Source: Eubacteriales bacterium
GTDB lineage: Bacteria; Bacillota; Clostridia; Oscillospirales; Acutalibacteraceae
Assembly: GCA_029225565.1 (NCBI GenBank)
Contig: JAQXWS010000041.1
Span: 1 to 64,000, forward strand
DNA: 64,000 nt
Direction: 5' to 3'
Shown piece by piece: positions 1 to 7,957 of the stretch. The position numbers and the translations under genes are program-made. Under the pieces are notes generated by a model, which made no database searches, was not told the origin of the DNA, and saw only the letters and a program-made list of their open reading frames with translations. Numbering within the stretch: the first letter of the stretch is position 1; each line of letters starts with the position of its first letter.

Positions 1-21
1 TCGCACTCGGAGAGATTGTAA

Positions 22-63
22 AAGTGGCTTAGACATCTAATGATGAATCTAAGCCGCTTTTGG
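22..63 (+). terminator. Rho-independent terminator-like hairpin for a gene upstream of the window
   Basis: Inverted repeat agtggcttaga...tctaagccgct followed by T-rich tract. Confidence 0.6.
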
Positions 64-150
64 CGTTTTTCGTTTTTTGCTCAGTCGAGGTACCATCGTA
101 CATCTTCCTTCGCAAGAAAACGAAATTCAATCCCATTTCTCGAAGTCTGT

Positions 151-219
151 CAGCGTGTAGAAATTTATAATTTGACTTTTTCTACACGCTGAAACGCACC
201 CGAATGGGTGCGTTTTTTT
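151..219. terminator. Two adjacent hairpins; the second is an intrinsic terminator
   Basis: cagcgtgtagaaa...tttctacacgctg (151-191), then cgcacccgaatgggtgcg + T7 (195-219). Confidence 0.6.
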
Positions 220-383
220 AGTCTAAATAATCCGGTGGCAGACCGTTTCCATAAATAGTTATTGTCAACATACAACTTTGAACAACTATAATTCCTACTA
301 TGATTGCTTTTTTAAGAACTTATACAGATTATACAAGATAAATATAGTCCTTGTAAATCAACATCATTTCTCTTTCGTTATTA

Positions 384-536
384 TCATAATGTACAATAGG
401 GTTTGTAACCCCAACTTGCTGTTGTCGAACCACTGTATTGTGCAAGTATTTCTTGTTCATCAGCAAGTGTTTCCATAGGAGTAATAGTTAAAATGATAAT
501 CAAAATAGATAACAATATTGATACTGTTTTTTTCAT
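384..536 (-). pseudogene. Truncated small exported protein (50 codons), paralogue of the 80-aa ORF at 1480-1722
   Basis: Hand translation MKKTVSILLSILIIILTITPMETLADEQEILAQYSGSTTASWGYKPYCTL*; shares AQYSGSTxASWGYKPYCT with the 1480-1722 product; below the ORF track length cutoff. Confidence 0.55.
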
Positions 537-557
537 AATTAACAATCCTTTCAATAA

Positions 558-1322
558 TTAATAATTCGCAATGATAATGTATTTTTTTTCTAACTCCGTT
601 AGTTCGTTTAAATTCACTCCGCAATTGATATTTCCATCGTACATAGTGAGCTCTGTTTTGTGCAAATAAATTTTAATATTTCTTGTTTGGTAATTTTTAT
701 ATAACTTATTGTTGAGATCCTTTATGTATTCGTCAAAATAAGCATTAGTATTTCCGTAATTGTAATAAGTAGTAATTTCCAAAACATTCGGATTCTCTAA
801 ATAATCTTCAATGTTATCATCTTTAATGAAAATTCCATTAATCATTTCTCTAATCAATATTTCATCGACATTATTTTTTGTCCATAAAACATTTTTATAG
901 TGGCCATTTTTTTGATCATAGATGCCATACACCGAATTTGCACCTATGTTTACTACATCGATGTTTTCATCAATTCTTTCTTGTAATATCTCAACTAGCC
1001 ATTGTTCAACATCATTCATTTGATAAGCGTCGTAATATCTAAAATTCATAAATTTTACATTGAATATGCGACCGTCATCTTTTGCTTCATATACCAAATA
1101 AGAATCGTGCCAAACAACAGCCCAATAATCTATATCGAAATGAAAGTTTCCCGGACAATAATCGTAAACTTTGTAGTCACTCATTTTAGTGTCATATTTA
1201 TTAGCCAAATATATTCTCGGAAAGAATGAAACAAATAATATCGTTCCAATAATATATAATGACAATAAAATAAGTGATATCATTCCAATTCTTTTCAAAA
1301 CTGTTTTTTTACTTTTTCCCAT
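558..1322 (-). CDS. Membrane-anchored hypothetical protein, paralogue family member 1
   Basis: 254 aa, basic N-terminus plus one TM; shares Y-D-YQ-x-DxxxxW-x(3)L core with neighbours at 1715 and 2458. Confidence 0.7.
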   Translation of the reverse strand: MGKSKKTVLKRIGMISLILLSLYIIGTILFVSFFPRIYLANKYDTKMSDYKVYDYCPGNFHFDIDYWAVVWHDSYLVYEAKDDGRIFNVKFMNFRYYDAYQMNDVEQWLVEILQERIDENIDVVNIGANSVYGIYDQKNGHYKNVLWTKNNVDEILIREMINGIFIKDDNIEDYLENPNVLEITTYYNYGNTNAYFDEYIKDLNNKLYKNYQTRNIKIYLHKTELTMYDGNINCGVNLNELTELEKKYIIIANY

Positions 1323-1479
1323 ACAAAGTGCTCCTTATAATTACCATAATGTCATTTAATTCTTAATTCGCAACTAATTTGTAAACTATAAATCAAGTTT
1401 ATATACTAAAATTTTCTGTAAAATAATCAATACATTCCTTACAGAACCAGAACAAAATACAATTTCACATTAACAAAAT

Positions 1480-1722
1480 TTATATTGATAAAAACGAATC
1501 CATATTTTGTGCTGAAAAGGTTCCTCTAAATCTATTACCTACTATCTTGTTTATAGTAAATGTACAATAAGGTTTATATCCCCAGCTTGCATCTGTGCTG
1601 CCGGAATACTGTGCATAGAAATCATTTGTATCATCGGCAAATGATACAAACGGGCTTGTTGAAATTACTAAAACGATACATAAAATAATTAAAATAACCT
1701 TTTTTATTACTTTACTAGTCAC
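1480..1722 (-). CDS. Small secreted protein with signal peptide, possibly C-terminally truncated
   Basis: 80 aa, MTSKVIKKVILIILCIVLVISTSPFVSFADD signal peptide; QYSGSTDASWGYKPYCTFTINKIVGNRFRGTF. Confidence 0.55.
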   Translation of the reverse strand: MTSKVIKKVILIILCIVLVISTSPFVSFADDTNDFYAQYSGSTDASWGYKPYCTFTINKIVGNRFRGTFSAQNMDSFLSI

Positions 1723-2446
1723 CTATTAATCTCCCCTTATCGTACAATTCATAAGTTTTTTCTGCTGTTTCAAATTTGTAATAATAAGTATCTTCTGTTT
1801 TATAGGATACTCTTGAAAACTGAACACTGTTATCTACAATAAACAAAGAAAGTTCTAACGCGCCAAATTGAGAAATGATTTTTTCTTGTACTTCGTTTTT
1901 GATTGATTTATACAAATTATTCGTATTATACTTTTTTTGATCATAGTATTTTTCTATGCTATCTGATTTATAGTAAACGGTTAATTTTGATTGTTCTTGA
2001 AAATAAGATTTTATATCTGTTTGTTCATATTTTTTTTCATATCCTATAATCTCTATTTTAAAACCGGCAATATTGGGGTTAATATTTTTTTGTAAATAAT
2101 CTGTTCCCCATTTAAACAATTCTTCAAACTGGTAATTATCTAACATTGCATTTGTTTCATAATTTTTAACAACGCTAAAATATCTGCCCTTATATTTTAT
2201 AAGCCAATTACAATTATTTCTATACCAATCAAATGGAATACCCAAATCAGTATCATCATGGAATTTTGAAGGCTCATAGTCCAATAAAATCAGCCTTTTA
2301 CTGTCAAACCCATATTTTTCAATTAAATAATCAACTGCCTCACTTCTGTGAGATTGAAGATATATTGTATGTATTCCAACATAAAGTGAACAAATGACAA
2401 CCGATACTATTAAAATTACAGATAAAACTTTTTTAACTTTTTTCAT
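1715..2446 (-). CDS. Membrane-anchored hypothetical protein, paralogue family member 2
   Basis: N-terminal TM; LDYEPSKFHDD...WLIKYKGRYFSV...YQFEELFKWGTDYLQKNINPNIAG; start set at MKKVKK behind GAGGAGG. Confidence 0.7.
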   Translation of the reverse strand: MKKVKKVLSVILIVSVVICSLYVGIHTIYLQSHRSEAVDYLIEKYGFDSKRLILLDYEPSKFHDDTDLGIPFDWYRNNCNWLIKYKGRYFSVVKNYETNAMLDNYQFEELFKWGTDYLQKNINPNIAGFKIEIIGYEKKYEQTDIKSYFQEQSKLTVYYKSDSIEKYYDQKKYNTNNLYKSIKNEVQEKIISQFGALELSLFIVDNSVQFSRVSYKTEDTYYYKFETAEKTYELYDKGRLIGD

Positions 2447-2457
2447 AATAAACCTCC

Positions 2458-3168
2458 TCAATCGTGATATTCGAAAATCCAAATTGAATATTTAATTTTA
2501 TCTTTTTCTATTTTATAGTCTTCGGAGTCTGCTAAAAATTCGAATTCAGAACTCGGCAGCATATCTTTTATAGTATTTAAAATATTGTCTTTTTCTTCAT
2601 TTGAAAGAGAATAATAGTATGATTCTTCTACAAATATTCCTGCATCAAAATCAACAAAACTATCTTTATAATCATCATATATGCAAGCATTATTGAAAAA
2701 CTCAATAGCATCTTGTTTTGTTATTACCGATTGATTACCATAGTTTAATTGATAATTTAATAGATGTGTCGAATCAAAATGAATACCCACTATTTTTTCA
2801 TCAACATTTTTTGATAGCCACTCTGTTGCCCATAACTGTATATCATCGAGTTGATAATCATCGTAGTATCTGCCGTTTATACGATTAACAAAAAATTCTC
2901 TTCCGTTATATTCAAATTGCCATTTATAATTATGCCATTCAATTTTAAAAGGCTCAAATATCCAATCAGTTGAAACCAAATGATACCTTCCTGTTTCATA
3001 ATCCAGAATATCTAACTGCTCTTCAGTCATTTCATACTTATCTTGTAAATATTCAAAAGCACCTTTTGTCATAACTGTTTTTGTAACAAAATATCCACCA
3101 AATATAAAACCAACTATAAGAATAGAAACTATAAGAATAATTGTAATTGCTTTCTTTTTCTTTTTCAT
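2458..3168 (-). CDS. Membrane-anchored hypothetical protein, paralogue family member 3
   Basis: N-terminal TM; LDYETGRYH...WQFEYNGREFFVNRINGRYYDDYQLDDIQLWATEWLSKNVDEKIVGI aligns with member 2. Confidence 0.7.
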   Translation of the reverse strand: MKKKKKAITIILIVSILIVGFIFGGYFVTKTVMTKGAFEYLQDKYEMTEEQLDILDYETGRYHLVSTDWIFEPFKIEWHNYKWQFEYNGREFFVNRINGRYYDDYQLDDIQLWATEWLSKNVDEKIVGIHFDSTHLLNYQLNYGNQSVITKQDAIEFFNNACIYDDYKDSFVDFDAGIFVEESYYYSLSNEEKDNILNTIKDMLPSSEFEFLADSEDYKIEKDKIKYSIWIFEYHD

Positions 3169-3279
3169 AAAGCACCTCACAACACAAAAGTTTTTGTCGC
3201 TTATATTCTAAATTAATAATTAATTATTGTCAAATAATACCGGATTCTACACCGAGGTTAAAGAATTTTTATCTTTCTA

Positions 3280-3308
3280 TTGACAAACATATCTTTTTGG
3301 CATATTAT
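3280..3308 (+). promoter_or_regulatory. Sigma-A type promoter for riboswitch/ribU
   Basis: TTGACA (3280-3285), 17-nt spacer, TATTAT (3303-3308). Confidence 0.75.
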
Positions 3309-3320
3309 AGTGGTACAAAA

Positions 3321-3436
3321 TATTTCGGGGCAGGGTGCAATTCCCTACCGGCAGTGACAGTCTGCGACCCACTACGGTGGCTGATACGGTGCAATTCCGT
3401 AACCGACAGTTAAAGTCTGGATGAGAGAAATGTTTG
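3321..3436 (+). promoter_or_regulatory. FMN riboswitch (RFN element)
   Basis: Canonical conserved segments: TTTCGGGGCAGGGTGCAATTCCCTACCGGCAGTGACAGTCTGCGACCC...GCTGATACGGTGCAATTCCGTAACCGACAGTTAAAGTCTGGATGAGAGAA. Confidence 0.97.
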
Positions 3437-3468
3437 TGTATTATAATACAATTTGTAATGCAAAAAAC

Positions 3469-3502
3469 ACCCCGGCTATAGCATAGTCGGGGTTCTCTTT
3501 TT
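3469..3502 (+). terminator. Expression-platform terminator of the FMN riboswitch
   Basis: accccggctatagcatagtcggggt hairpin followed by tctcttttttg. Confidence 0.85.
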
Positions 3503-3525
3503 TGTCCCAAAAAGGAGAGATTATT

Positions 3526-4122
3526 ATGTCAAACAACACAAAAATGAACAAAACAAGATTGATTACCGGCTGCGGTATGCTGGCTGCGGTAGCCACTGCC
3601 CTGCAGTACCTGGAGATACCCAGTCCCGTCAGCTTTATCGCCCTGGACCTCAGTGACCTGCCGGCGCTGATAGGCTCCTTTGCCTACGGCCCCGTTGCCG
3701 GCGTAATCATTCAGCTGGTAAAGAATGTTATCCACCTTGCTGTCAGCCGCAGCGGATATGTGGGCGAGCTTTCCAACTTTATTCTGGGCGCCATCTTTGT
3801 GGGGATTGCCGGCATTATCTACAAGCGCAACAAAACAAAAAAGACCGCAATCCTGGCAGGTGTTATCGGCGCTTTGGCTATGGCTGCCGTCAGCTATCCG
3901 TCCAACCTGTTTGTGGTATATCCGTTTTACTACAACTTTATGCCAAAGGAGGCTGTGCTGGCTGTATATCAGGATTTGTTCAAGGTAAACAGCATCGAAA
4001 TGGCGATACTGATATACAATGTGCCCTTTACATTTATCAAGGGCTTGATTTCCGTCGTGCTCAGCGCGCTGATTTATCAGCCCCTCAGGCCGTTGCTCAA
4101 GGGCAAGCAACAACAATCATAA
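3526..4122 (+). CDS. ribU: ECF transporter S component, riboflavin-specific (RibU)
   Basis: Multi-TM protein of S-component type directly behind an FMN riboswitch; start at ATG with AAAGGAGAG RBS. Confidence 0.9.
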   Translation: MSNNTKMNKTRLITGCGMLAAVATALQYLEIPSPVSFIALDLSDLPALIGSFAYGPVAGVIIQLVKNVIHLAVSRSGYVGELSNFILGAIFVGIAGIIYKRNKTKKTAILAGVIGALAMAAVSYPSNLFVVYPFYYNFMPKEAVLAVYQDLFKVNSIEMAILIYNVPFTFIKGLISVVLSALIYQPLRPLLKGKQQQS

Positions 4123-4134
4123 TCCTTTACTCGG

Positions 4135-4162
4135 GGAGCAGGCTTAGGTCTGCTCCTTTTAT
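4135..4162 (+). terminator. Intrinsic terminator after ribU
   Basis: ggagcaggcttaggtctgctccttttatt. Confidence 0.75.
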
Positions 4163-4174
4163 TGCAAAAAGAGG

Positions 4175-4203
4175 TTGATATTTCTTTAACAATATACTAT
4201 AAT
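4175..4203 (+). promoter_or_regulatory. Sigma-A type promoter of fba
   Basis: TTGATA, 17-nt spacer, TATAAT. Confidence 0.65.
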
Positions 4204-4249
4204 ACTAATGTATGGGCATAGCCCAAATAAGAATTATAGGAGAAAAATT

Positions 4250-5119
4250 ATGTTAGTTTCTGCAACCGAAATGCTGAAAAAAGCAAAGGCAGGCCACTAT
4301 GCAGTAGGCCAATTCAATATCAACAACCTTGAGTGGACAAAGTCCATTCTTCTTACCGCACAGGAGCTTCAAAGCCCTGTAATCCTGGGTGTGTCCGAGG
4401 GTGCCGGCAAGTATATGACCGGATTCAAGACCGTTGCCGCTATGGTAAAGGCTATGGACGAGGAGCTGGGTATCACCGTTCCTGTGGCTCTTCATCTTGA
4501 CCACGGCTCATACGAGGGCTGCTACAAGTGCATCAAGGCCGGCTTTACTTCTATTATGTTTGACGGCTCTCACTACCCGATTGAAGAAAATGTGGCAAAG
4601 ACCACTGAGCTTGTCAATGTTGCTCACGCTCTCGGCCTTAGCATCGAGGCAGAGGTTGGCTCCATCGGCGGCGAAGAGGACGGCGTTATTGGCGCAGGCG
4701 AGTGCGCTGACCCCGAGGAGTGCAAGATGATTGCCGACCTTGGCGTTGATATGCTGGCTGCCGGTATCGGCAACATCCACGGCAAGTATCCCGAAAACTG
4801 GGCAGGCTTGTCATTTGAGACTCTTGACGCCGTACAGCAAAAGACAGGTGCAATGCCACTTGTTCTCCACGGCGGCACAGGTATCCCCGAGGATATGATA
4901 AAGAAGGCAATCGACCTGGGCGTATCCAAGATTAATGTTAACACCGAATGCCAGCTGGCATTCCAGGAGGCTACTCGCAAGTATGTTGAGGAGGGCAAGG
5001 ACCTTCAGGGTAAGGGCTTCGACCCTCGCAAGCTGCTGGCTCCCGGCGCTCAGGCAATCTGCGACACCGTCAAGGAAAAGATGGAGCTGTTCGGCTCTAT
5101 CGGCAAGGCAAACGACTAA
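4250..5119 (+). CDS. fba: Class II fructose-bisphosphate aldolase
   Basis: VALHLDHGS..., FDGSHYPIEEN, EAEVGSIGGEEDG, LVLHGGTGIP, INVNTE motifs; start trimmed to the ATG after taggag. Confidence 0.93.
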   Translation: MLVSATEMLKKAKAGHYAVGQFNINNLEWTKSILLTAQELQSPVILGVSEGAGKYMTGFKTVAAMVKAMDEELGITVPVALHLDHGSYEGCYKCIKAGFTSIMFDGSHYPIEENVAKTTELVNVAHALGLSIEAEVGSIGGEEDGVIGAGECADPEECKMIADLGVDMLAAGIGNIHGKYPENWAGLSFETLDAVQQKTGAMPLVLHGGTGIPEDMIKKAIDLGVSKINVNTECQLAFQEATRKYVEEGKDLQGKGFDPRKLLAPGAQAICDTVKEKMELFGSIGKAND

Positions 5120-5146
5120 TCGCCTAACCTAATACCCAACCTATTA

Positions 5147-5177
5147 ACCTCCCCGTAGTTGTAATACGGGGAGGTTT
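5147..5177 (+). terminator. Intrinsic terminator after fba
   Basis: acctccccgt...acggggaggtt inverted repeat. Confidence 0.7.
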
Positions 5178-5193
5178 AATCGGTTATAATTGT

Positions 5194-5460
5194 TTAATAC
5201 TTCCCGTCGAAATTGTCCGGCGGGATTTTTGTTATTCTGTTTTTCAGATTCTGCCATTTTTCAAGGTTATCCAAATCCCATTCTGCCCTTGCCTTGGACA
5301 ACTCGGCGTCGATGAGAATATCTGCCAACTCCTCCGGCGAATACCCAATATCCTCGTAATATCCCAATTGACGGAACACATCCGTCATATCCTGTTTGGA
5401 ATAGTATATGTATTCGTTATCCACACAATTACGCTGTGTATATCTGTCCTTAAATCTCAT
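5194..5460 (-). CDS. Small hypothetical protein
   Basis: MRFKDRYTQRNCVDNEYIYYSKQDMTDVFRQLGYYEDIGYSPEELADILIDAELSKARAEWDLDNLEKWQN...; strong GGAGG RBS; YYEDxGYSPEEL resembles short phage/ICE-type proteins. Confidence 0.6.
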   Translation of the reverse strand: MRFKDRYTQRNCVDNEYIYYSKQDMTDVFRQLGYYEDIGYSPEELADILIDAELSKARAEWDLDNLEKWQNLKNRITKIPPDNFDGKY

Positions 5461-5473
5461 TGCAACCTCCAAA

Positions 5474-5506
5474 ATAAAAAATGCGTACAGCCGAAGCCAT
5501 ACGCAC
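5474..5506 (-). terminator. Intrinsic terminator on minus strand, upstream of the 5460 ORF
   Basis: Minus strand GTGCGTATGGCTTCGGCTGTACGCATTTTTTATTTT. Confidence 0.8.
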
Positions 5507-5637
5507 AAAAAACGCACAGCTCTTTGCTACCACACAAATTCCGAAACTCTTAATAACAAGTATGCGAAATATGAGCCTGCATTTTTATCGAGGATAAAAA
5601 CGCATACTTTATTATAAGAGTGTAAAATTTGTGTGGT
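5482..5637 (-). ncRNA. Putative structured RNA or attenuated leader with long imperfect hairpin
   Basis: Arms ACCACACAAATT / AATTTGTGTGGT, CTCTTATAATAAAGTATGCG / CGCATACTTGTTATTAAGAG; inner TTTTTATCctcgATAAAAA; preceded by TTGCAA-N17-TACAAT on minus strand and followed by a terminator. Confidence 0.45.
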
Positions 5638-5720
5638 GCCTTAATTGTAGCACAGATTACAGATAATTGCAAGAATAATAGGAAGACACAGCCCCCCTTG
5701 TGTAAGGGGTGCTGTTGGGA

Positions 5721-6407
5721 TTACATACAAAATCTGTGGCTGCCGATGGTTTTTATTACCGGGCGGGAGTGCATAAATGCGTCGTTGGTTTTTGCAGGAT
5801 TAAAGTAGTATATGGCTCCGCCCGTAGGGTCCCAGCCGTTGAGGGCGTCACGGGCGGCACGCTTGCTGCTTTCTGCCACAGGCTGATACCAGTTGCTGTC
5901 ATTTACGCAGGAGAAAGCCCCCTTTTGGTAAACAACTCCCGACAGACTGTCGGGAAAGCTGGGGTGCGCCACACGGTTGAGTATAACGGCGCCCACCGCT
6001 ACCTGACCCTCGTAGCTTTCGCCCCGAGCCTCGGCGGAGATTACCTTTGCCAGCAGCTCCACATCGCTGTCAGAATAAGAATTGCCGCTGTCCCCAAGGC
6101 CCAGGTACAGCAGAGTTTTTTTGCCGCAGATTCCGTCGGCGGTTATGCCGCAGCTGCGCTGAAAAGCCGTTACGGCATTTTTTGTGGCGGTGCCGTATAT
6201 TCCGTCCACATTTCCCTTGTAATGTCCCAGGGATTTAAGCTTTTTTTGGATAGAACGGACCTCGCTGCCGGTGGAGCCCAGTCGGGATGTTACCCAGGAA
6301 ACCCCGGCATTGTCTGCGGTGATACCGGTCAGCACACCGCCGCTGATTGCAAAAAATAATACTACCGCCAGCAGAATTGCCAGCACTCGCTTTGTGTATC
6401 CGGTCAT
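5721..6407 (-). CDS. sleB: Spore cortex-lytic enzyme SleB-like (peptidoglycan-binding domain plus cell wall hydrolase)
   Basis: PG-binding repeat LGSTGSEVRSIQKKLKSLGHYKGNVDGIYGTATKNAV; hydrolase ISAEARGESYEGQVAVGAVILNRV, GAIYYFNPAKT. Confidence 0.88.
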   Translation of the reverse strand: MTGYTKRVLAILLAVVLFFAISGGVLTGITADNAGVSWVTSRLGSTGSEVRSIQKKLKSLGHYKGNVDGIYGTATKNAVTAFQRSCGITADGICGKKTLLYLGLGDSGNSYSDSDVELLAKVISAEARGESYEGQVAVGAVILNRVAHPSFPDSLSGVVYQKGAFSCVNDSNWYQPVAESSKRAARDALNGWDPTGGAIYYFNPAKTNDAFMHSRPVIKTIGSHRFCM

Positions 6408-6422
6408 AATTTTTCTCCTTAT

Positions 6423-6689
6423 CTACAATATACTGTTCATTATATATGTCAATGCCGTGCCTGCTCCCACACCCATCGCCACATACAGCACCGACATACC
6501 GATTTGGCGCAGGGTGGGTTTTTGGCGAGGGGGCTTTTGGCGGGTTTTTGAAAATTTCATTGCCTCGGCATGAAGTCGCTTGTCGTCCATGGTGGGCGAG
6601 TTGGGCTTGACGAAAAATATGATTTTTTCAAAATAGGGGGATTCGGTATTTGTGACCTCAAGTATCTGTTTGTTGACGCCTTTTATCAT
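6423..6689 (-). CDS. Hypothetical protein with C-terminal TM
   Basis: 88 aa; single C-terminal hydrophobic segment; directly upstream of sleB on the same strand. Confidence 0.6.
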   Translation of the reverse strand: MIKGVNKQILEVTNTESPYFEKIIFFVKPNSPTMDDKRLHAEAMKFSKTRQKPPRQKPTLRQIGMSVLYVAMGVGAGTALTYIMNSIL

Positions 6690-7121
6690 AGAATTTTCCT
6701 TTCTTTACAGCATTGTGTTGATGCTGTCATTTTTAGTAACCTTTTTATACAAATAGTGTTTGATGATTTGCAAAAAATTATACAATTTTTGGTCACCGAA
6801 AATTTGTTGAATTTGATAGAAAAAAATACTTGACACACCCTGTTTATAACGATTCGTAATATCAACGCCCCACATTGCAATTGTGGAAAACTATGTGGAA
6901 AATGTTTAAATTTTTGCCCAAAATGGCTATAAATGGGGCGTTTTTGGTGGTGGAAAGTTAAAAATTGACCCCTAACAGCCCAATTTTCAACACTTTACAC
7001 ACAGTTTTCAACAACCCGTTAAATTTTTATTTTTTTGTTAAAATTGCTATTTTTAACTTTTACTATTGACAAAATGATGTTATAATCAATTAATACAAAT
7101 AGTGAATTTTGCGGAGAAAAA

Positions 7122-7952
7122 ATGATGAAAATATGGCAGGATAATGACAAAATTTTTGTCGGCGAAATAAAGTGCCTGGACTTGGATTTGACCCTGGATT
7201 GCGGACAGGCATTCCGGTGGAGCAGGAACGAGGACGGCTCATATACAGGGGTTGCCCTCAGTCACCCCCTGACCGTGTACCGTGACGGGGATAACCTGGT
7301 GCTTCAGGGTACCACCATGGAGGAATTCCGTGATTTTTGGCGTCATTATTTTGATTTGGACAGGGATTACGAGAGCATTTGCGCCACCCTCAAGCAGGAC
7401 GAGCTGCTGCGCTCCACTATTGACCGGTACTACGGTATCCGTATTCTCAACCAGGACGGCTGGGAGGCGCTGTGCTCCTTTGTTATCAGTCAGCAAAACA
7501 ATATCAAGAGGATAAAAACCATTATCCGGCGACTGTGCGCCGCCTATGGCGACGACCTTGGGGGCGGGCTGTACGGCTTTCCCACTCCGGACAGACTGGC
7601 TCAGGTCAGCGAGGAGGAGCTGAGAGCCCTGGGCTTGGGCTATCGGGCAGGGTATATTGCTCAGCTGTCCCGTGCTGTTGCCGGCGGCGAGCTTGACTTG
7701 TCGGGAGTTAGCGATATGACCCTGGAAGAAGCTAAGGCCTTTTTGATGAACATCAGGGGCGTGGGAGTAAAGGTAGCCAGCTGTGCGCTGCTGTTCGGCT
7801 TCGGCTTTTATTCGGCGTTCCCGGTTGATGTGTGGATGAAGCGGGTGATGGAGTATTATCCCCAGGGACTGCCCGAGTGCTTTGCAGGATACGAGGGCAT
7901 TGCCCAGCAGTATCTGTTCCACTGGGCAAGGAATAATTTGAAACAAGGATAG
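7122..7952 (+). CDS. ogg: 8-oxoguanine DNA glycosylase / DNA-(apurinic) lyase (OGG1-like, HhH-GPD)
   Basis: LDCGQAFRW, FVISQQNNI, NIRGVGVKVASCALLFGFGFYSAFPVDVWMKRVM. Confidence 0.9.
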   Translation: MMKIWQDNDKIFVGEIKCLDLDLTLDCGQAFRWSRNEDGSYTGVALSHPLTVYRDGDNLVLQGTTMEEFRDFWRHYFDLDRDYESICATLKQDELLRSTIDRYYGIRILNQDGWEALCSFVISQQNNIKRIKTIIRRLCAAYGDDLGGGLYGFPTPDRLAQVSEEELRALGLGYRAGYIAQLSRAVAGGELDLSGVSDMTLEEAKAFLMNIRGVGVKVASCALLFGFGFYSAFPVDVWMKRVMEYYPQGLPECFAGYEGIAQQYLFHWARNNLKQG

Positions 7953-7957
7953 GTTTT

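Noticed and set aside
3529-4116. 195-aa minus ORF opposite ribU
   Set aside because: Shadow frame of ribU, which has riboswitch, RBS and family match.
5194-5460. Prophage or ICE remnant
   Set aside because: Only one small phage-like ORF; no integrase, structural or replication genes nearby.
5709-6359. 216-aa plus ORF opposite sleB
   Set aside because: Antisense shadow; low-complexity translation with no recognisable domain, whereas sleB has clear motifs.
7066-7086. ttgaca...tataat upstream of ogg as promoter
   Set aside because: Spacer is only 9 nt, too short for a sigma-A promoter.
7239-7946. 235-aa minus ORF opposite ogg
   Set aside because: Antisense shadow of a well supported glycosylase gene.
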